This document shows positions 9,396 to 17,506 of a DNA stretch of 39,739 bases, one piece after another. Position 1 is the stretch's first letter; each line of letters begins with the position of its first letter. Below the pieces are notes generated by a model. It worked only from the letters and a program-made list of their open reading frames with translations. It ran no database searches and was not told the DNA's origin. This stretch comes from Candidatus Atribacteria bacterium (lineage in GTDB: Bacteria > Atribacterota > JS1 > SB-45 > 34-128), in assembly GCA_003451675.1 (NCBI GenBank), contig DMCY01000085.1, forward strand, positions 1 through 39,739, given 5' to 3'. Position numbers and translations under genes: made by a program.

Positions 9396-9914
9396 ATGAT
9401 AAAAGGTTTGATTCAAGTATATACCGGTGGTGGAAAGGGTAAGACTACCGCCGCCTTAGGGTTAGCACTTAGAGCAGTAGGCAGAAATATGAAAGTGCTG
9501 ATAGTTCAGTTTATGAAAAAATGGGACTATGGAGAACTTCATTCGGTTAAATTAATTCCCAATATTACTTTAGAAACCTTTGGCACCAAAGAATTTGTCT
9601 ATAAAGGGAAAGCAAAAAAGATAGATTATGAGGAAGCAAAAAATGCATTCTCTTTTGGTATAGAGGGAATGCAAAGCGGCGATTATGATATAGTAATATT
9701 TGATGAACTTAATATGGCGCTTTATTATGAGTTATTAGATTTAAAAGAAGTTGTCGAAAAGTTAAAACGGAAACCCGATAATGTAGAAGTAGTTATTACC
9801 GGAAGAAGAGCCCCTGAAGAGATAATAGAAATTGCTGATTTAGTTACCGAAATGAAAGAGATTAAGCATCCTTATCAAAAAGGGATAGAAGCGAGAAGAG
9901 GAATTGAATATTAA
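9396..9914 (+). CDS. cobO: Corrinoid adenosyltransferase, CobO/BtuR type
   Basis: A 172-residue enzyme of the CobA/CobO/BtuR family, which moves the 5'-deoxyadenosyl group of ATP onto the Co(I) corrinoid in the cytoplasm. The P-loop is GGGKGKTT at residues 11-18, preceded by IQVYT. VLIVQFMK, VIFDELNMALYY (Walker B-like) and VEVVITGRRAPEEIIEIADLVTEM follow as in the family. The length is typical. It is the first gene of a plus-strand cluster, starts with ATG after GGGTGGGAGG, and overlaps larE by 11 bases. It stands back to back with btuFCD, so imported cobamide precursors could be adenosylated by this protein. Confidence 0.93.
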   Translation: MIKGLIQVYTGGGKGKTTAALGLALRAVGRNMKVLIVQFMKKWDYGELHSVKLIPNITLETFGTKEFVYKGKAKKIDYEEAKNAFSFGIEGMQSGDYDIVIFDELNMALYYELLDLKEVVEKLKRKPDNVEVVITGRRAPEEIIEIADLVTEMKEIKHPYQKGIEARRGIEY

Positions 9915-10728
9915 AAAAGAAAAATTAAACAATTTACGAAAAATATTATCTGAAATGGGAAGTGTTTTGATTGCTTATTCGGGAGGAGTTGACAGCACTT
10001 TTTTATTAAAAGTTGCCCGAGAGGAATTAGGGAACAAAGTTATTGCGGTAACTGTAAAGTCAGAAATTCATCATCTTAGCGAGATAACTGATGCTAAGAA
10101 AATGGTGCAAAAATTTAAAGTGAAGCATCTGTTTATTGATATTGATATTTTATCAAATAAGGAATTTATCAATAATCCTAAAGAGCGATGTTATATTTGT
10201 AAAAAAGAAATATTCAGCCGAATAAGTGAAATGGCCAAAGAACTTAATTTGAATTTTGTAGCAGATGGTTCTAACTATGATGACCTTAGTGATTATCGTC
10301 CGGGGATGAAAGCGGTTAGAGAATTAAGGATAAGGAACCCCCTACAAGAGGCTCTTCTTACCAAAGATGACATCCGTCTTCTTTCTAAAGAAATAGATTT
10401 GCCCACCTGGGACAAGCCTTCTAATTCCTGCCTGGCTACCAGGATTCCTTATGGAGATGAGATAACTTTAGAAAAGTTAAAAAGGATAGAAAAGGCCGAA
10501 GATTTTTTTCATGATCTGGGAATTGAACAGGTAAGAGTAAGATGTCATAATAAGCTGGCAAAAATTGAAGTAGGGGAAAAAGACCTTCTATTTTTAATGG
10601 AGGAAGATTTAAGAAAAAAGATAATCGCTAAATTAAAAAAAATAGGATTTATTTATATTACCCTTGATTTGCAAGGATACCGAACCGGGAGTATGAATGA
10701 AGAATTAAATGAGAAAGCCGAGGACTGA
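9904..10728 (+). CDS. larE: LarE, sulfur transferase of nickel-pincer cofactor synthesis
   Basis: A 274-residue PP-loop ATPase that adenylates the carboxylates of pyridinium-3,5-biscarboxylate mononucleotide and inserts sulfur. The PP-loop is SGGVDS at residues 26-31, followed by ADGSNYDDLSDYRPG near 120-134 and SCLATRIPYG near 175. Cys176 sits where the sacrificial cysteine of Lactiplantibacillus plantarum LarE lies. Cys96 and Cys99 form a CxxC pair, so with Cys176 this is the three-cysteine type, which in other organisms carries a [4Fe-4S] cluster and can act repeatedly. The start is TTG inside the end of cobO with AGAAGAGGA just upstream. Confidence 0.92.
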   Translation: MNIKKEKLNNLRKILSEMGSVLIAYSGGVDSTFLLKVAREELGNKVIAVTVKSEIHHLSEITDAKKMVQKFKVKHLFIDIDILSNKEFINNPKERCYICKKEIFSRISEMAKELNLNFVADGSNYDDLSDYRPGMKAVRELRIRNPLQEALLTKDDIRLLSKEIDLPTWDKPSNSCLATRIPYGDEITLEKLKRIEKAEDFFHDLGIEQVRVRCHNKLAKIEVGEKDLLFLMEEDLRKKIIAKLKKIGFIYITLDLQGYRTGSMNEELNEKAED

Positions 10729-10731
10729 TTA

Positions 10732-11490
10732 ATGAATAAAAAAGAGATTGAGAAAATATTACAGCAATTTAAATCCGGTCAAATAGAAATAGAAGAAGTG
10801 TTAGAGAAGTTAAAGCATTTCCCTTATGATGACCTGGGTTTTGCTAAAATAGATAGCCAGAGGCAATTGAGGAAAGGTTTTCCGGAAGTTATTTTTTGTC
10901 AGAGTAAAACTTTAGAACAGATAAGTAAAATTGCAAAACGAATAAAGGAAACCAGAGGTAAAATTGTTGCTACCCGGGCTACTCCCGAAGTATATCAGGA
11001 GATTAAAAAAATTATTCCGGAAGTAACTTACTTTAAAGAGGCCAGGATTGTAGCAGTAGGAGAAAAGAAGAAAGTTAGTTCTAAATTTATTTTAGTAGTC
11101 AGTGGCGGCACTGCAGATATTCCCGTAGCCGAAGAAGCCGCAGTTATTGCTGAGTTGATGGGTAATAGAGTGGAACGCCTTTATGATGTTGGAGTAGCAG
11201 GCCTTCATCGACTTTTAACCAATTCAAAAAAATTATTAGCCGCCAATGTTTTAATCGTGGTAGCGGGAATGGAGGGGGCTCTCCCCAGCGTGGTAGGAGG
11301 ATTGGTAGATAAACCTATAATTGCAGTTCCCACCAGCGTAGGTTACGGGGCAAGCTTAAAAGGATTATCTGCATTACTGACTATGCTTAACAGTTGTGCC
11401 CCCGGTTTAGCGGTAGTAAATATAGATAACGGATTTGGAGCCGGCTATATGGCAAGTTTAATTAATCAGTTAAATGAGGTGAAGGAATGA
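10732..11490 (+). CDS. larB: LarB, carboxylase/hydrolase of nickel-pincer cofactor synthesis
   Basis: A 252-residue protein whose C-terminal half (about residues 118-250) is PurE-like: VVSGGTADIPVAEEAA, YDVGVAGLHRLL, VVAGMEGALPSVVGGLVDKPIIAVPTS and NSCAPGLAVVNIDNGFGAG. LarB carboxylates the pyridine ring of nicotinic acid adenine dinucleotide and then releases AMP. Cys222 lies at the place of the cysteine that forms the pyridine adduct in L. plantarum LarB. It follows larE by three bases and overlaps larC by four (ATGA), so the three genes are translated as a unit. Confidence 0.93.
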   Translation: MNKKEIEKILQQFKSGQIEIEEVLEKLKHFPYDDLGFAKIDSQRQLRKGFPEVIFCQSKTLEQISKIAKRIKETRGKIVATRATPEVYQEIKKIIPEVTYFKEARIVAVGEKKKVSSKFILVVSGGTADIPVAEEAAVIAELMGNRVERLYDVGVAGLHRLLTNSKKLLAANVLIVVAGMEGALPSVVGGLVDKPIIAVPTSVGYGASLKGLSALLTMLNSCAPGLAVVNIDNGFGAGYMASLINQLNEVKE

Positions 11491-12689
11491 AGATTGCTTA
11501 TTTTGATTGTTTTTCCGGTATCAGCGGGGATATGACAGTCGGTGCTCTGCTTGATGCGGGATTAAAAATAGAGACATTAGAAAAGGAATTAAAAAAATTA
11601 GGTCTTTCCGGTTATCAATTAGAGGTAAACAAAGTAGTAAAAAAGGGAATTTCTGCTACTCAGTTTAAGGTAAAGATAAAAGAAGAGGGAGTGGAGAGAA
11701 GGTTTAAAGATATTTTAACCATCCTTGAGAAGAGCAAATTAGATGAAGAGATTAAAAAGGAAACCAAAAAGATATTTTTTAATATAGCTCAAGCTGAATC
11801 TAAAATTCACCAGAAAGATATGGATAAAATTCATTTTCATGAAATTGGAGGATTGGATAGTATTATTGATATAACTTCTGCAGTTATCGGAATAAAAACT
11901 TTAGGTATAGAAGAAATACATTCTTCCGCCCTGCCTGTGGGAAAGGGTTTTGTTAAATGTGCTCATGGTGTTATACCGGTTCCTGCCCCGGCTACTTTAG
12001 AATTATTAAAGAATATTCCAACTTATAGTGGGGGGATCGAGAGTGAGATGATTACCCCGACTGGGGCAGCAATTATCAGCACTTTGGCTAAAAGTTTTGG
12101 AAAGAGACCCTTGATGAAAATAGAAAGGATGGGATATGGAGCAGGAGAGAAAGAATTTACCATTCCTAATCTTTTAAGGGTAAACATAGGTGAGAAAATA
12201 TTAAAAGATGAGAACTTAAAAGATGGTTATGTTAGTGATGAAGCCGTATTGATAGAGACTAATATTGATGATATGAATCCGGAATTTTATGATTATATTA
12301 TAGACAAATTATTTTCCCAGGGAGCTTTAGATGTATTTTTGACTCCCATTCAAATGAAAAAGAACCGTCCTGCCCATATGCTTAGCATTATTGTTTACGG
12401 ACAAAATCTTAAGGAAATGCTGGAAGTATTATTTTCCGAATCCACTACCTTAGGGGTAAGGATAAGAGAAATAAAAAGATTAAGACTGGGTCAGCAGAAT
12501 TTTATTGCTGAAACAAAGTATGGTAAAATTAGGGTTAAGGTTGGTATTTTTAAAGGGGAAATTAAAAATATTTCCCCTGAATATGAAGATTGTAAGAAGA
12601 TAGCCAAGCAGCACCACGTTCCCCTTAAAGAGGTGTATGAAGAAGTTAAAAAAGTTGCATGCGACAAATTATTAGTCGTTAGTGAATAG
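11487..12689 (+). CDS. larC: LarC, nickel insertase of nickel-pincer cofactor synthesis
   Basis: A 400-residue LarC, a CTP-dependent cyclometallase that inserts nickel into the dithio-pincer ligand. Typical stretches are the start MKIAYFDCFSGISGDM, HFHEIGGLDSIIDI near residue 113, SSALPVGKGFVKCAHGVIPVPAPATLELL near 150-178, and ETNIDDMNPEFYDYI near 260. It is a single continuous gene, unlike species where larC1 and larC2 are joined by frameshifting. Its last codons (LLVVSE and stop) lie in a short heptamer array that starts at 12673, so the extreme C-terminus may have been replaced by repeat DNA. No larA-type racemase lies in this window. Confidence 0.94.
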   Translation: MKIAYFDCFSGISGDMTVGALLDAGLKIETLEKELKKLGLSGYQLEVNKVVKKGISATQFKVKIKEEGVERRFKDILTILEKSKLDEEIKKETKKIFFNIAQAESKIHQKDMDKIHFHEIGGLDSIIDITSAVIGIKTLGIEEIHSSALPVGKGFVKCAHGVIPVPAPATLELLKNIPTYSGGIESEMITPTGAAIISTLAKSFGKRPLMKIERMGYGAGEKEFTIPNLLRVNIGEKILKDENLKDGYVSDEAVLIETNIDDMNPEFYDYIIDKLFSQGALDVFLTPIQMKKNRPAHMLSIIVYGQNLKEMLEVLFSESTTLGVRIREIKRLRLGQQNFIAETKYGKIRVKVGIFKGEIKNISPEYEDCKKIAKQHHVPLKEVYEEVKKVACDKLLVVSE

Positions 12690-12706
12690 TGAATAGTCGT
12701 TAGTAT
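12673..12706. repeat. Heptamer array, TAGTGAA family
   Basis: Five consecutive seven-base units (TAGTCGT, TAGTGAA, the same again, then two variants). The first two and a half units form the last codons and stop of larC. A near-identical array lies at 28592-28625. Confidence 0.8.
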
Positions 12707-12732
12707 TGCGTGAAGAAAATTAAGAATCAGAG

Positions 12733-12757
12733 GTAGGGGTTCGATTCATCGAACCCG
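12733..12757. repeat. GTAGG hairpin element
   Basis: GTAG followed by a perfect nine-bp stem (GGGTTCGAT / ATCGAACCC, 12737-12756). It is joined through a 19-base linker to the inverted-repeat element at 12777. The combined 55-base block recurs at 24996-25050 with two differences. Confidence 0.75.
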
Positions 12758-12776
12758 CAAGAAAATACCAATTTTT

Positions 12777-12854
12777 GTCATTGCGAGAAGCGGAGCGACG
12801 AAGCAATCTCAACACGAGATTGCCACGCTTCGATAAATCGAAGCTCGCAATGAC
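12777..12854. repeat. MITE-like inverted-repeat element, copy 1
   Basis: This 78-bp element is bounded by perfect 11-bp inverted repeats, GTCATTGCGAG and CTCGCAATGAC. Inside, GCAATCTC faces GAGATTGC and CGCTTCGAT faces ATCGAAGC, so it folds as nested hairpins. It has no coding capacity. Elements with these ends are, to my knowledge, common in environmental bacterial genomes. Two more copies lie at 25040 and 26629. Confidence 0.8.
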
Positions 12855-12910
12855 AGAGGAGATAACAGTTTTATAACCGATTTCCTTTACTAATGACTAA
12901 TTATCGAATA

Positions 12911-12933
12911 GACAGGCGAGACGCCTGTCCTAC
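12911..12933. repeat. GTAGG hairpin element, reverse orientation
   Basis: An eight-bp stem (GACAGGCG / CGCCTGTC, loop AGA) ends in CCTAC, that is GTAGG read on the minus strand. The stem sequence differs completely from the other copies while its shape is kept. Confidence 0.65.
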
Positions 12934-12954
12934 GAAGAATTATGAACTATTTCT

Positions 12955-13048
12955 AATGGCTAATTTAATTGGCTAACCGTAAAACCGGTTAACCTAGTAA
13001 CTGGCAAACCAATTTAATTGGTCAATTGGCTAATAGGGGAATCGGTGA
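12955..13048. repeat. Degenerate octamer-type repeat before the DUF2007 gene
   Basis: The stretch is built from variants of GGCTAATT, GGTTAACC and AACCAATT, with AACCGTAAAACCGGTT as an internal inverted repeat. It resembles the GTTA/AACC octamer arrays elsewhere but is more decayed. With the preceding elements it fills the 382-base spacer between larC and the next gene; no gene is visible there. Confidence 0.55.
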
Positions 13049-13071
13049 ATTAATTAATTGGAGGAAATATT

Positions 13072-13335
13072 TTGTCTGAAAATACAGAAAAAAAAGACAA
13101 AGACATAAAAATCGCTGAACTCTGTCGAGTTCCACGTGAAGATGAAGCCCTTGCTATTAAGAGTTTATTGGCAAGCTATAATATTGAATGTATCCTGCAA
13201 TCTGATATTACCCGTTCGGTTTATCCTTTTACCATAGATGGATTAGCAGAAGTAAGTATTTTAGTTTCTGAAAGAGATCTTGAGAAAAGTAAAGAAATTA
13301 TTAGTAAAAATATCGAGACAGAGTTAGATGGTTAA
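13072..13335 (+). CDS. DUF2007 family protein
   Basis: An 87-residue cytoplasmic protein with the DUF2007 pattern: ELCRVPREDEALAIKSLLASYNIECIL near residues 16-43, then a hydrophobic strand ending VSILVSERDLEKSKEII. The family has a small ferredoxin-like fold and is sometimes called a putative signal-transducing protein; no reaction is known. The start is TTG, chosen because GGAGG lies seven bases before it and no ATG is available. The stop codon lies inside the first unit of an octamer array, and the last codon (Gly87) may also derive from it. It stands alone between repeat-filled spacers. Confidence 0.75.
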   Translation: MSENTEKKDKDIKIAELCRVPREDEALAIKSLLASYNIECILQSDITRSVYPFTIDGLAEVSILVSERDLEKSKEIISKNIETELDG

Positions 13336-13477
13336 TTGGTTACCTGGTTAATTAGTTTAAGAAAGAAAAAAAGATAAAATTCAGAATTCAGGAGTCAGAA
13401 GATTATTGGCAAAGATGTTTATAATTAGTTAAGAATTCTGTATTAAACCAACTAACCAATTAACCAGATAACCAAAA
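13330..13477. repeat. Facing octamer arrays with a heptamer insert
   Basis: Three eight-base units of the type GGTTAATT/GGTTACCT start at 13330. Four units of the type AACCAATT/AACCAGAT end at 13477. The two arrays are complementary and could pair as a long imperfect hairpin. Between them, 13382-13402 holds three seven-base units (CAGAATT, CAGGAGT and a variant). The array overlaps the stop of the upstream gene and ends 11 bases before the next start. Confidence 0.8.
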
Positions 13478-13488
13478 GAGAGGTTGTT

Positions 13489-13881
13489 ATGTTCAAAGAA
13501 ATTACTATCAAAACTAATACTCAAACACAAATATTAAATATAACCGCTCAAGTTCAAAAGGTTGTAGGAGAAAGCGGAATTGCGGAAGGACTATGTTGTG
13601 TTTTTGTCCCTCATACTACTGCCGGCGTTACCATTAATGAAAATGCTGATCCCAGTGTTAAGCAGGATATAGTTATGGAGTTAAATAAAGTGATCCCTTT
13701 TGATGATAATTACAGCCATTTAGAAGGAAACTCTGCTGCCCATATCAAGGCGAGTATCATCGGGTTTTCGGTAAATATACCTGTGAAACATAATAATCTC
13801 CTTCTGGGAACCTGGCAGGGGATATGTTTTTGTGAATTTGATGGCCCACGTACTAGAAAATATTATGTAAAAATTGTATAG
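13489..13881 (+). CDS. yjbQ: YjbQ/UPF0047 family protein
   Basis: A 130-residue protein of the YjbQ family, small trimeric proteins reported to have weak thiamine-phosphate synthase activity; the true role is unknown. Signature stretches are FVPHTTAGVTINENADPSV near residues 43-61, HLEGNSAAHIKASIIG near 84-99 and GTWQGICFCEFDGPR near 110-124. The conserved His46 and His92 are candidate catalytic or metal residues. Length is normal. Start ATG with AGAGAGG upstream. It lies between two octamer arrays and so is probably its own transcription unit or loosely coupled to its neighbours. Confidence 0.9.
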   Translation: MFKEITIKTNTQTQILNITAQVQKVVGESGIAEGLCCVFVPHTTAGVTINENADPSVKQDIVMELNKVIPFDDNYSHLEGNSAAHIKASIIGFSVNIPVKHNNLLLGTWQGICFCEFDGPRTRKYYVKIV

Positions 13882-13886
13882 AAAGA

Positions 13887-14090
13887 GTTAATTGGTTACC
13901 TGGTTAATTAGTTTGGGAGAGAAAAGAAAGAATACAGAAGATAAGATAGTATTGAGTATTGAGAAAGAGTTAGTTGATTAATTAGTTAAAAATTTTGTAT
14001 TAAACTAACTAACCAATTAACCAGATAACTAACTAACCAATTAACCAGATAACTAACTAACCAATTAACCAGATAACTAACTAACCAATT
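13887..14090. repeat. Facing octamer arrays, including a 24-bp tandem repeat
   Basis: Left arm: three and a half units starting GTTAATTG, GTTACCTG at 13887, with a second short run at 13970. Right arm: 14003-14090 is a perfect 24-bp tandem repeat, three and two-thirds copies, each made of three octamers (AACTAACT, AACCAATT, AACCAGAT). The arms are complementary. The array ends ten bases before the recD2 ATG, just before its ribosome site. Confidence 0.85.
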
Positions 14091-14102
14091 TAAGGAGAAT
14101 TA

Positions 14103-16241
14103 ATGGAAACCATACAAGGAACTATAGAGAAAATTGTATATCGAAACGAAGAGAATGGTTATGTAATAGCGAAGATAAGTGTGGATAAAAATGAAGAAAA
14201 ATTAGCTACCATTGTGGGGAATATGGCTTCTGTAAATGTCGGTGAGACTTGCGAATTAAAAGGGGAATGGGTTAATAATCCCAAGTATGGTTGGCAATTT
14301 AGTTTTAATGATTATCAATTAATCTTACCTACTTCTCTGCTTGGTTTAAAAAGATATTTAAGTTCCGGATTAATTAAAGGAGTTGGTCCTGCAACTGCAG
14401 ATAGGATAGTAAAACAGTTTGGTGATAAAACTTTGGAAGTTCTGGAGAACGACCTCCAGAGACTAACTGAAGTGGAGGGTATTGCTAAAAAAAGAGTGGA
14501 GATGATCAGTAAATCCTGGGAAGAACATAAAGAAATTAAAAGAGTGATGATATTTTTACAATCCTATCAGATTACTACCGGATATGCAGTTAAGATTTAT
14601 AAAACATATGGGAATAAAGCTATTGAAAAATTAAAGGAAAATCCCTACAGATTGGTAGATGATGTTTTTGGTATCGGGTTTAAAATTGCGGATAAGATTG
14701 CGCAAAATTTAGGCATTGAACCTACTTCTCCAGCGCGAGTAAAAGCAGGAATTAAATATATTTTAAGCGAATTGGCCAATCAAGGTCATTGTTATGCTTT
14801 CAACGATGAGATAATTAAGAGGGGAAGTGAATTATTAGAGGTTGAAGAATCATTAGTTGAGAAAGCTTTAAGTATTTTAAAAAATAACCGCGAGATTATA
14901 GTAGAAGAAGATAGAGTATGGTTACCTCTTTATTATTTTGCTGAATTAGGGGTGAGTAAAAAATTAATTGAATTACTAAAGTTTCCTCAACAGCTGATCA
15001 ATATAAATGTGCAAAAGAAGATAAAATATTTGGAAAAAAAATACCATCTTTCTTTTGCTGAAAAACAAAAAGATGCCATTAATAAAGTTCTTCTAAATCA
15101 GGTATTAGTGTTAACCGGTGGTCCTGGAACGGGTAAAACTACTACTACTTTGGGTTTAATTGAGCTTTTCGAGGAACTAAAGTTAAAAATAGTCTTAGCA
15201 GCACCTACAGGCAGAGCGGCGAAAAAAATAAGTGAGACTACCGGCAGAAAAGCTAAAACTATTCATAGGTTATTAGAGTACAGTCCCAAGAGAGGAACTT
15301 TTATTAAAAATTCTGAAAACCCCATTAAAACTGATGTAATAATTTTGGACGAGGTTTCTATGATAGATATCCTGTTAATGAACAGCCTTTTAAAAGCGGT
15401 TTCTCCCGGTACCATTTTAATTTTAATTGGCGATGTGGATCAGCTGCCTTCTGTGGGTCCGGGGAATATCTTAAAAGATATTATCAATTCTGAAACTATT
15501 CCGGTGGTGAGATTAACCAGGATATTTAGACAGGGCCAAAGGAGCTTAATCATTGTAAATGCTCATCGAGTTAATGAGGGGAAGTACCCTGTCATTAAAG
15601 GAGAGAGAGAAAGAGATTTTTATTTTATAGAAGAAGAAGTTCCCCAGGCTGCCGCTCAAAAAATAATTAACCTATGCACCGTCCGCCTTCCCTCAAAATA
15701 TAGAATAGACCCGGTAGGTGATATCCAGGTCCTTTCTCCTATGTATAAAGGAGAAGTAGGAGCGGATAATTTAAATTACAGGCTGAGAGAGGCATTAAAT
15801 CCCAAAGGGAAACAGATTAAATATGGAAATCGCTCTTTTAAGGTGAATGATAAGGTAATGCAAATTAAAAATAATTACGATAAAGAAGTCTTTAATGGAG
15901 ATATAGGGAGGATTAAGAATGTAGATGCCGAGGAGCATATTTTGGAGGTAGTTTTTTACGGCAAAAAAGTTCGATATGATTTTTCTGAATTAAATGAGCT
16001 GGTATTAGCCTATGCTGTTACTGTTCATAAAAGTCAGGGCAGTGAATATCGAATAGTTATTATCCCGGTTATGACTCAACATTATTTGCTCCTTCAAAGA
16101 AATTTATTATATACTGGAATTACTCGGGCAAAAGAAATGGTGATATTGGTTGGGACTAAAAAGGCCTTATGGATTGCCATTAAAAATAATAAAACGTTTC
16201 ATAGAAACACTTCACTGAAAGAAAGATTAAAAAATAAGTAA
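14103..16241 (+). CDS. recD2: RecD2-type 5'-3' DNA helicase
   Basis: A 712-residue RecD2 protein, the form found in bacteria without RecBC-partnered RecD; it unwinds DNA 5' to 3' in repair. It has the RecD2 N-terminal extension (OB-like, about 1-80), helix-hairpin-helix repeats (about 85-200, for example GLIKGVGPATADRIV), Walker A GGPGTGKT at residues 339-346 and Walker B VIILDEVS with Asp416-Glu417. LIGDVDQLPSVGPG, LTRIFRQ and a C-terminal UvrD-like motif VTVHKSQGSEY complete it. Length is typical. Start ATG follows AAGGAGAATTA directly after a tandem array. Confidence 0.96.
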   Translation: METIQGTIEKIVYRNEENGYVIAKISVDKNEEKLATIVGNMASVNVGETCELKGEWVNNPKYGWQFSFNDYQLILPTSLLGLKRYLSSGLIKGVGPATADRIVKQFGDKTLEVLENDLQRLTEVEGIAKKRVEMISKSWEEHKEIKRVMIFLQSYQITTGYAVKIYKTYGNKAIEKLKENPYRLVDDVFGIGFKIADKIAQNLGIEPTSPARVKAGIKYILSELANQGHCYAFNDEIIKRGSELLEVEESLVEKALSILKNNREIIVEEDRVWLPLYYFAELGVSKKLIELLKFPQQLININVQKKIKYLEKKYHLSFAEKQKDAINKVLLNQVLVLTGGPGTGKTTTTLGLIELFEELKLKIVLAAPTGRAAKKISETTGRKAKTIHRLLEYSPKRGTFIKNSENPIKTDVIILDEVSMIDILLMNSLLKAVSPGTILILIGDVDQLPSVGPGNILKDIINSETIPVVRLTRIFRQGQRSLIIVNAHRVNEGKYPVIKGERERDFYFIEEEVPQAAAQKIINLCTVRLPSKYRIDPVGDIQVLSPMYKGEVGADNLNYRLREALNPKGKQIKYGNRSFKVNDKVMQIKNNYDKEVFNGDIGRIKNVDAEEHILEVVFYGKKVRYDFSELNELVLAYAVTVHKSQGSEYRIVIIPVMTQHYLLLQRNLLYTGITRAKEMVILVGTKKALWIAIKNNKTFHRNTSLKERLKNK

Positions 16242-16274
16242 AATCAATAAAAAGTTAGACAAGGAGAAAAAAAT

Positions 16275-17483
16275 ATGGTAAATGAAGAAATTATGAAATC
16301 ATTAGCTATTAAGACCGAATCAAAGATTGTTCTTTTGGTTGCTGATGGGATTGGTGATTTACCTTCAGAGAAGAAGAAAACAGTATTAGAAAAAGCTTTT
16401 ATTCCTAATCTGGATAAATTAGCTTCTGAATCTGCCTGTGGGCTAACCGATCCAATATCTTGTGGCATTACACCGGGGAGCGGCCCTGCTCATCTTTCTC
16501 TGTTTGGTTATGACCCGATTAAGTATCAGATTGGAAGAGGGGTTTTAGAAGCCTTGGGTATAGGGATGGAACTTACTTCTCGTGATTTAGCCTGTCGAGG
16601 AAATTTTGCCACTATGGATGAATCAGGAGTTATTACCGATCGGCGGGCAGGAAGGATTCCTACCGAATTAAATGAGAAAATTTGTCGGATAATGCAGGAT
16701 AAAATTAGCCAAATAAGGGGAGCTGAAATAATAATTAGACCGGGCAAGGAACATCGATTTGTAGTAGTGTTTAGAGGAAAAGGTTTGAAAGAAGGTCTTT
16801 CTGATGCTGATCCTCAAGTAGTGGGGGAAAAGTTAAAATATACCGAACCTTTAAGGCCGGAAGCAGGCCAGGCCGCAGAAATAATAAATGAATTTATAGA
16901 CAAAGCTATCGAAGTATTAAAGGAACATTCTCCGGCAAATGCTGTTTTACTGAGGGGATTTGCTAAACATCCCGGTTTGCCTACCATGGGTGAATTATTT
17001 AAATTGTCTCCCGCTGCCATAGCTACTTATCCTATGTATAAGGGGTTGGCAAAGTTAGTGGGAATGGAAATATTGGAAGCAGGGGAAACAATAGAGAAAG
17101 AATTTAAGACATTAAAGGAAAATTATCAGAAATATGACTTCTTTTATATTCATATAAAAAAGACAGATAGCTATGGAGAAGATGGAAATTTTGACAAAAA
17201 AGTTAAAGTGATTGAAGAAGTAGATAAATATATCCCTGAATTGTTAAGCTTAAAGCCGGATGTATTGGTAGTTACCGGTGACCATTCTACTCCGGCTGTA
17301 CTAAGGGGACATAGTTGGCATCCTAATCCCTTTATGTTATTTTCTAAATATATCAGGGCAGATGAAGCGGAACAATTTAATGAAAAAGAATGTGTTAAGG
17401 GAGGGCTGGGAAGATTTTCGGCAGTAGATGTCCTTCCTTTAATGTTGGCTAATGCCTTAAAATTACAGAAATTCGGAGCTTAA
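16275..17483 (+). CDS. apgM: Cofactor-independent phosphoglycerate mutase, archaeal type
   Basis: A 402-residue ApgM, which interconverts 3- and 2-phosphoglycerate in glycolysis and gluconeogenesis using two metal ions. It belongs to the alkaline-phosphatase superfamily. VADGIGDLP near residues 22-30 gives a metal-binding aspartate, TPGSGPAHLSLFGYDP near 66-81 holds the likely nucleophile Ser69, and GDHSTPAVLRGHSWHPNP near 336-353 gives the other metal ligands. This form is typical of archaea but also occurs in deep-branching bacteria. ATG is preceded by AAGGAGAAAAAAAT. The next gene, comB, follows by 23 bases, so the two may be co-transcribed. Confidence 0.94.
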   Translation: MVNEEIMKSLAIKTESKIVLLVADGIGDLPSEKKKTVLEKAFIPNLDKLASESACGLTDPISCGITPGSGPAHLSLFGYDPIKYQIGRGVLEALGIGMELTSRDLACRGNFATMDESGVITDRRAGRIPTELNEKICRIMQDKISQIRGAEIIIRPGKEHRFVVVFRGKGLKEGLSDADPQVVGEKLKYTEPLRPEAGQAAEIINEFIDKAIEVLKEHSPANAVLLRGFAKHPGLPTMGELFKLSPAAIATYPMYKGLAKLVGMEILEAGETIEKEFKTLKENYQKYDFFYIHIKKTDSYGEDGNFDKKVKVIEEVDKYIPELLSLKPDVLVVTGDHSTPAVLRGHSWHPNPFMLFSKYIRADEAEQFNEKECVKGGLGRFSAVDVLPLMLANALKLQKFGA

Positions 17484-17506
17484 TTAGAGAGAAGATTAAA
17501 GAAAAA

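Noticed and set aside
9904..10728. LarE considered as an ExsB/QueC or ThiI-like PP-loop enzyme
   Set aside because: ADGSNYDDLSDYRPG and SCLATRIPYG plus the larB and larC neighbours are specific for LarE.
12777..12854. GTCATTGCGAG element considered as an insertion sequence
   Set aside because: It is too short to encode a transposase, and none lies nearby; it is annotated as a non-autonomous repeat.
13887..14090. Tandem arrays considered as CRISPR
   Set aside because: Units are 7, 8 or 24 bases without unique spacers, and no cas gene is present.
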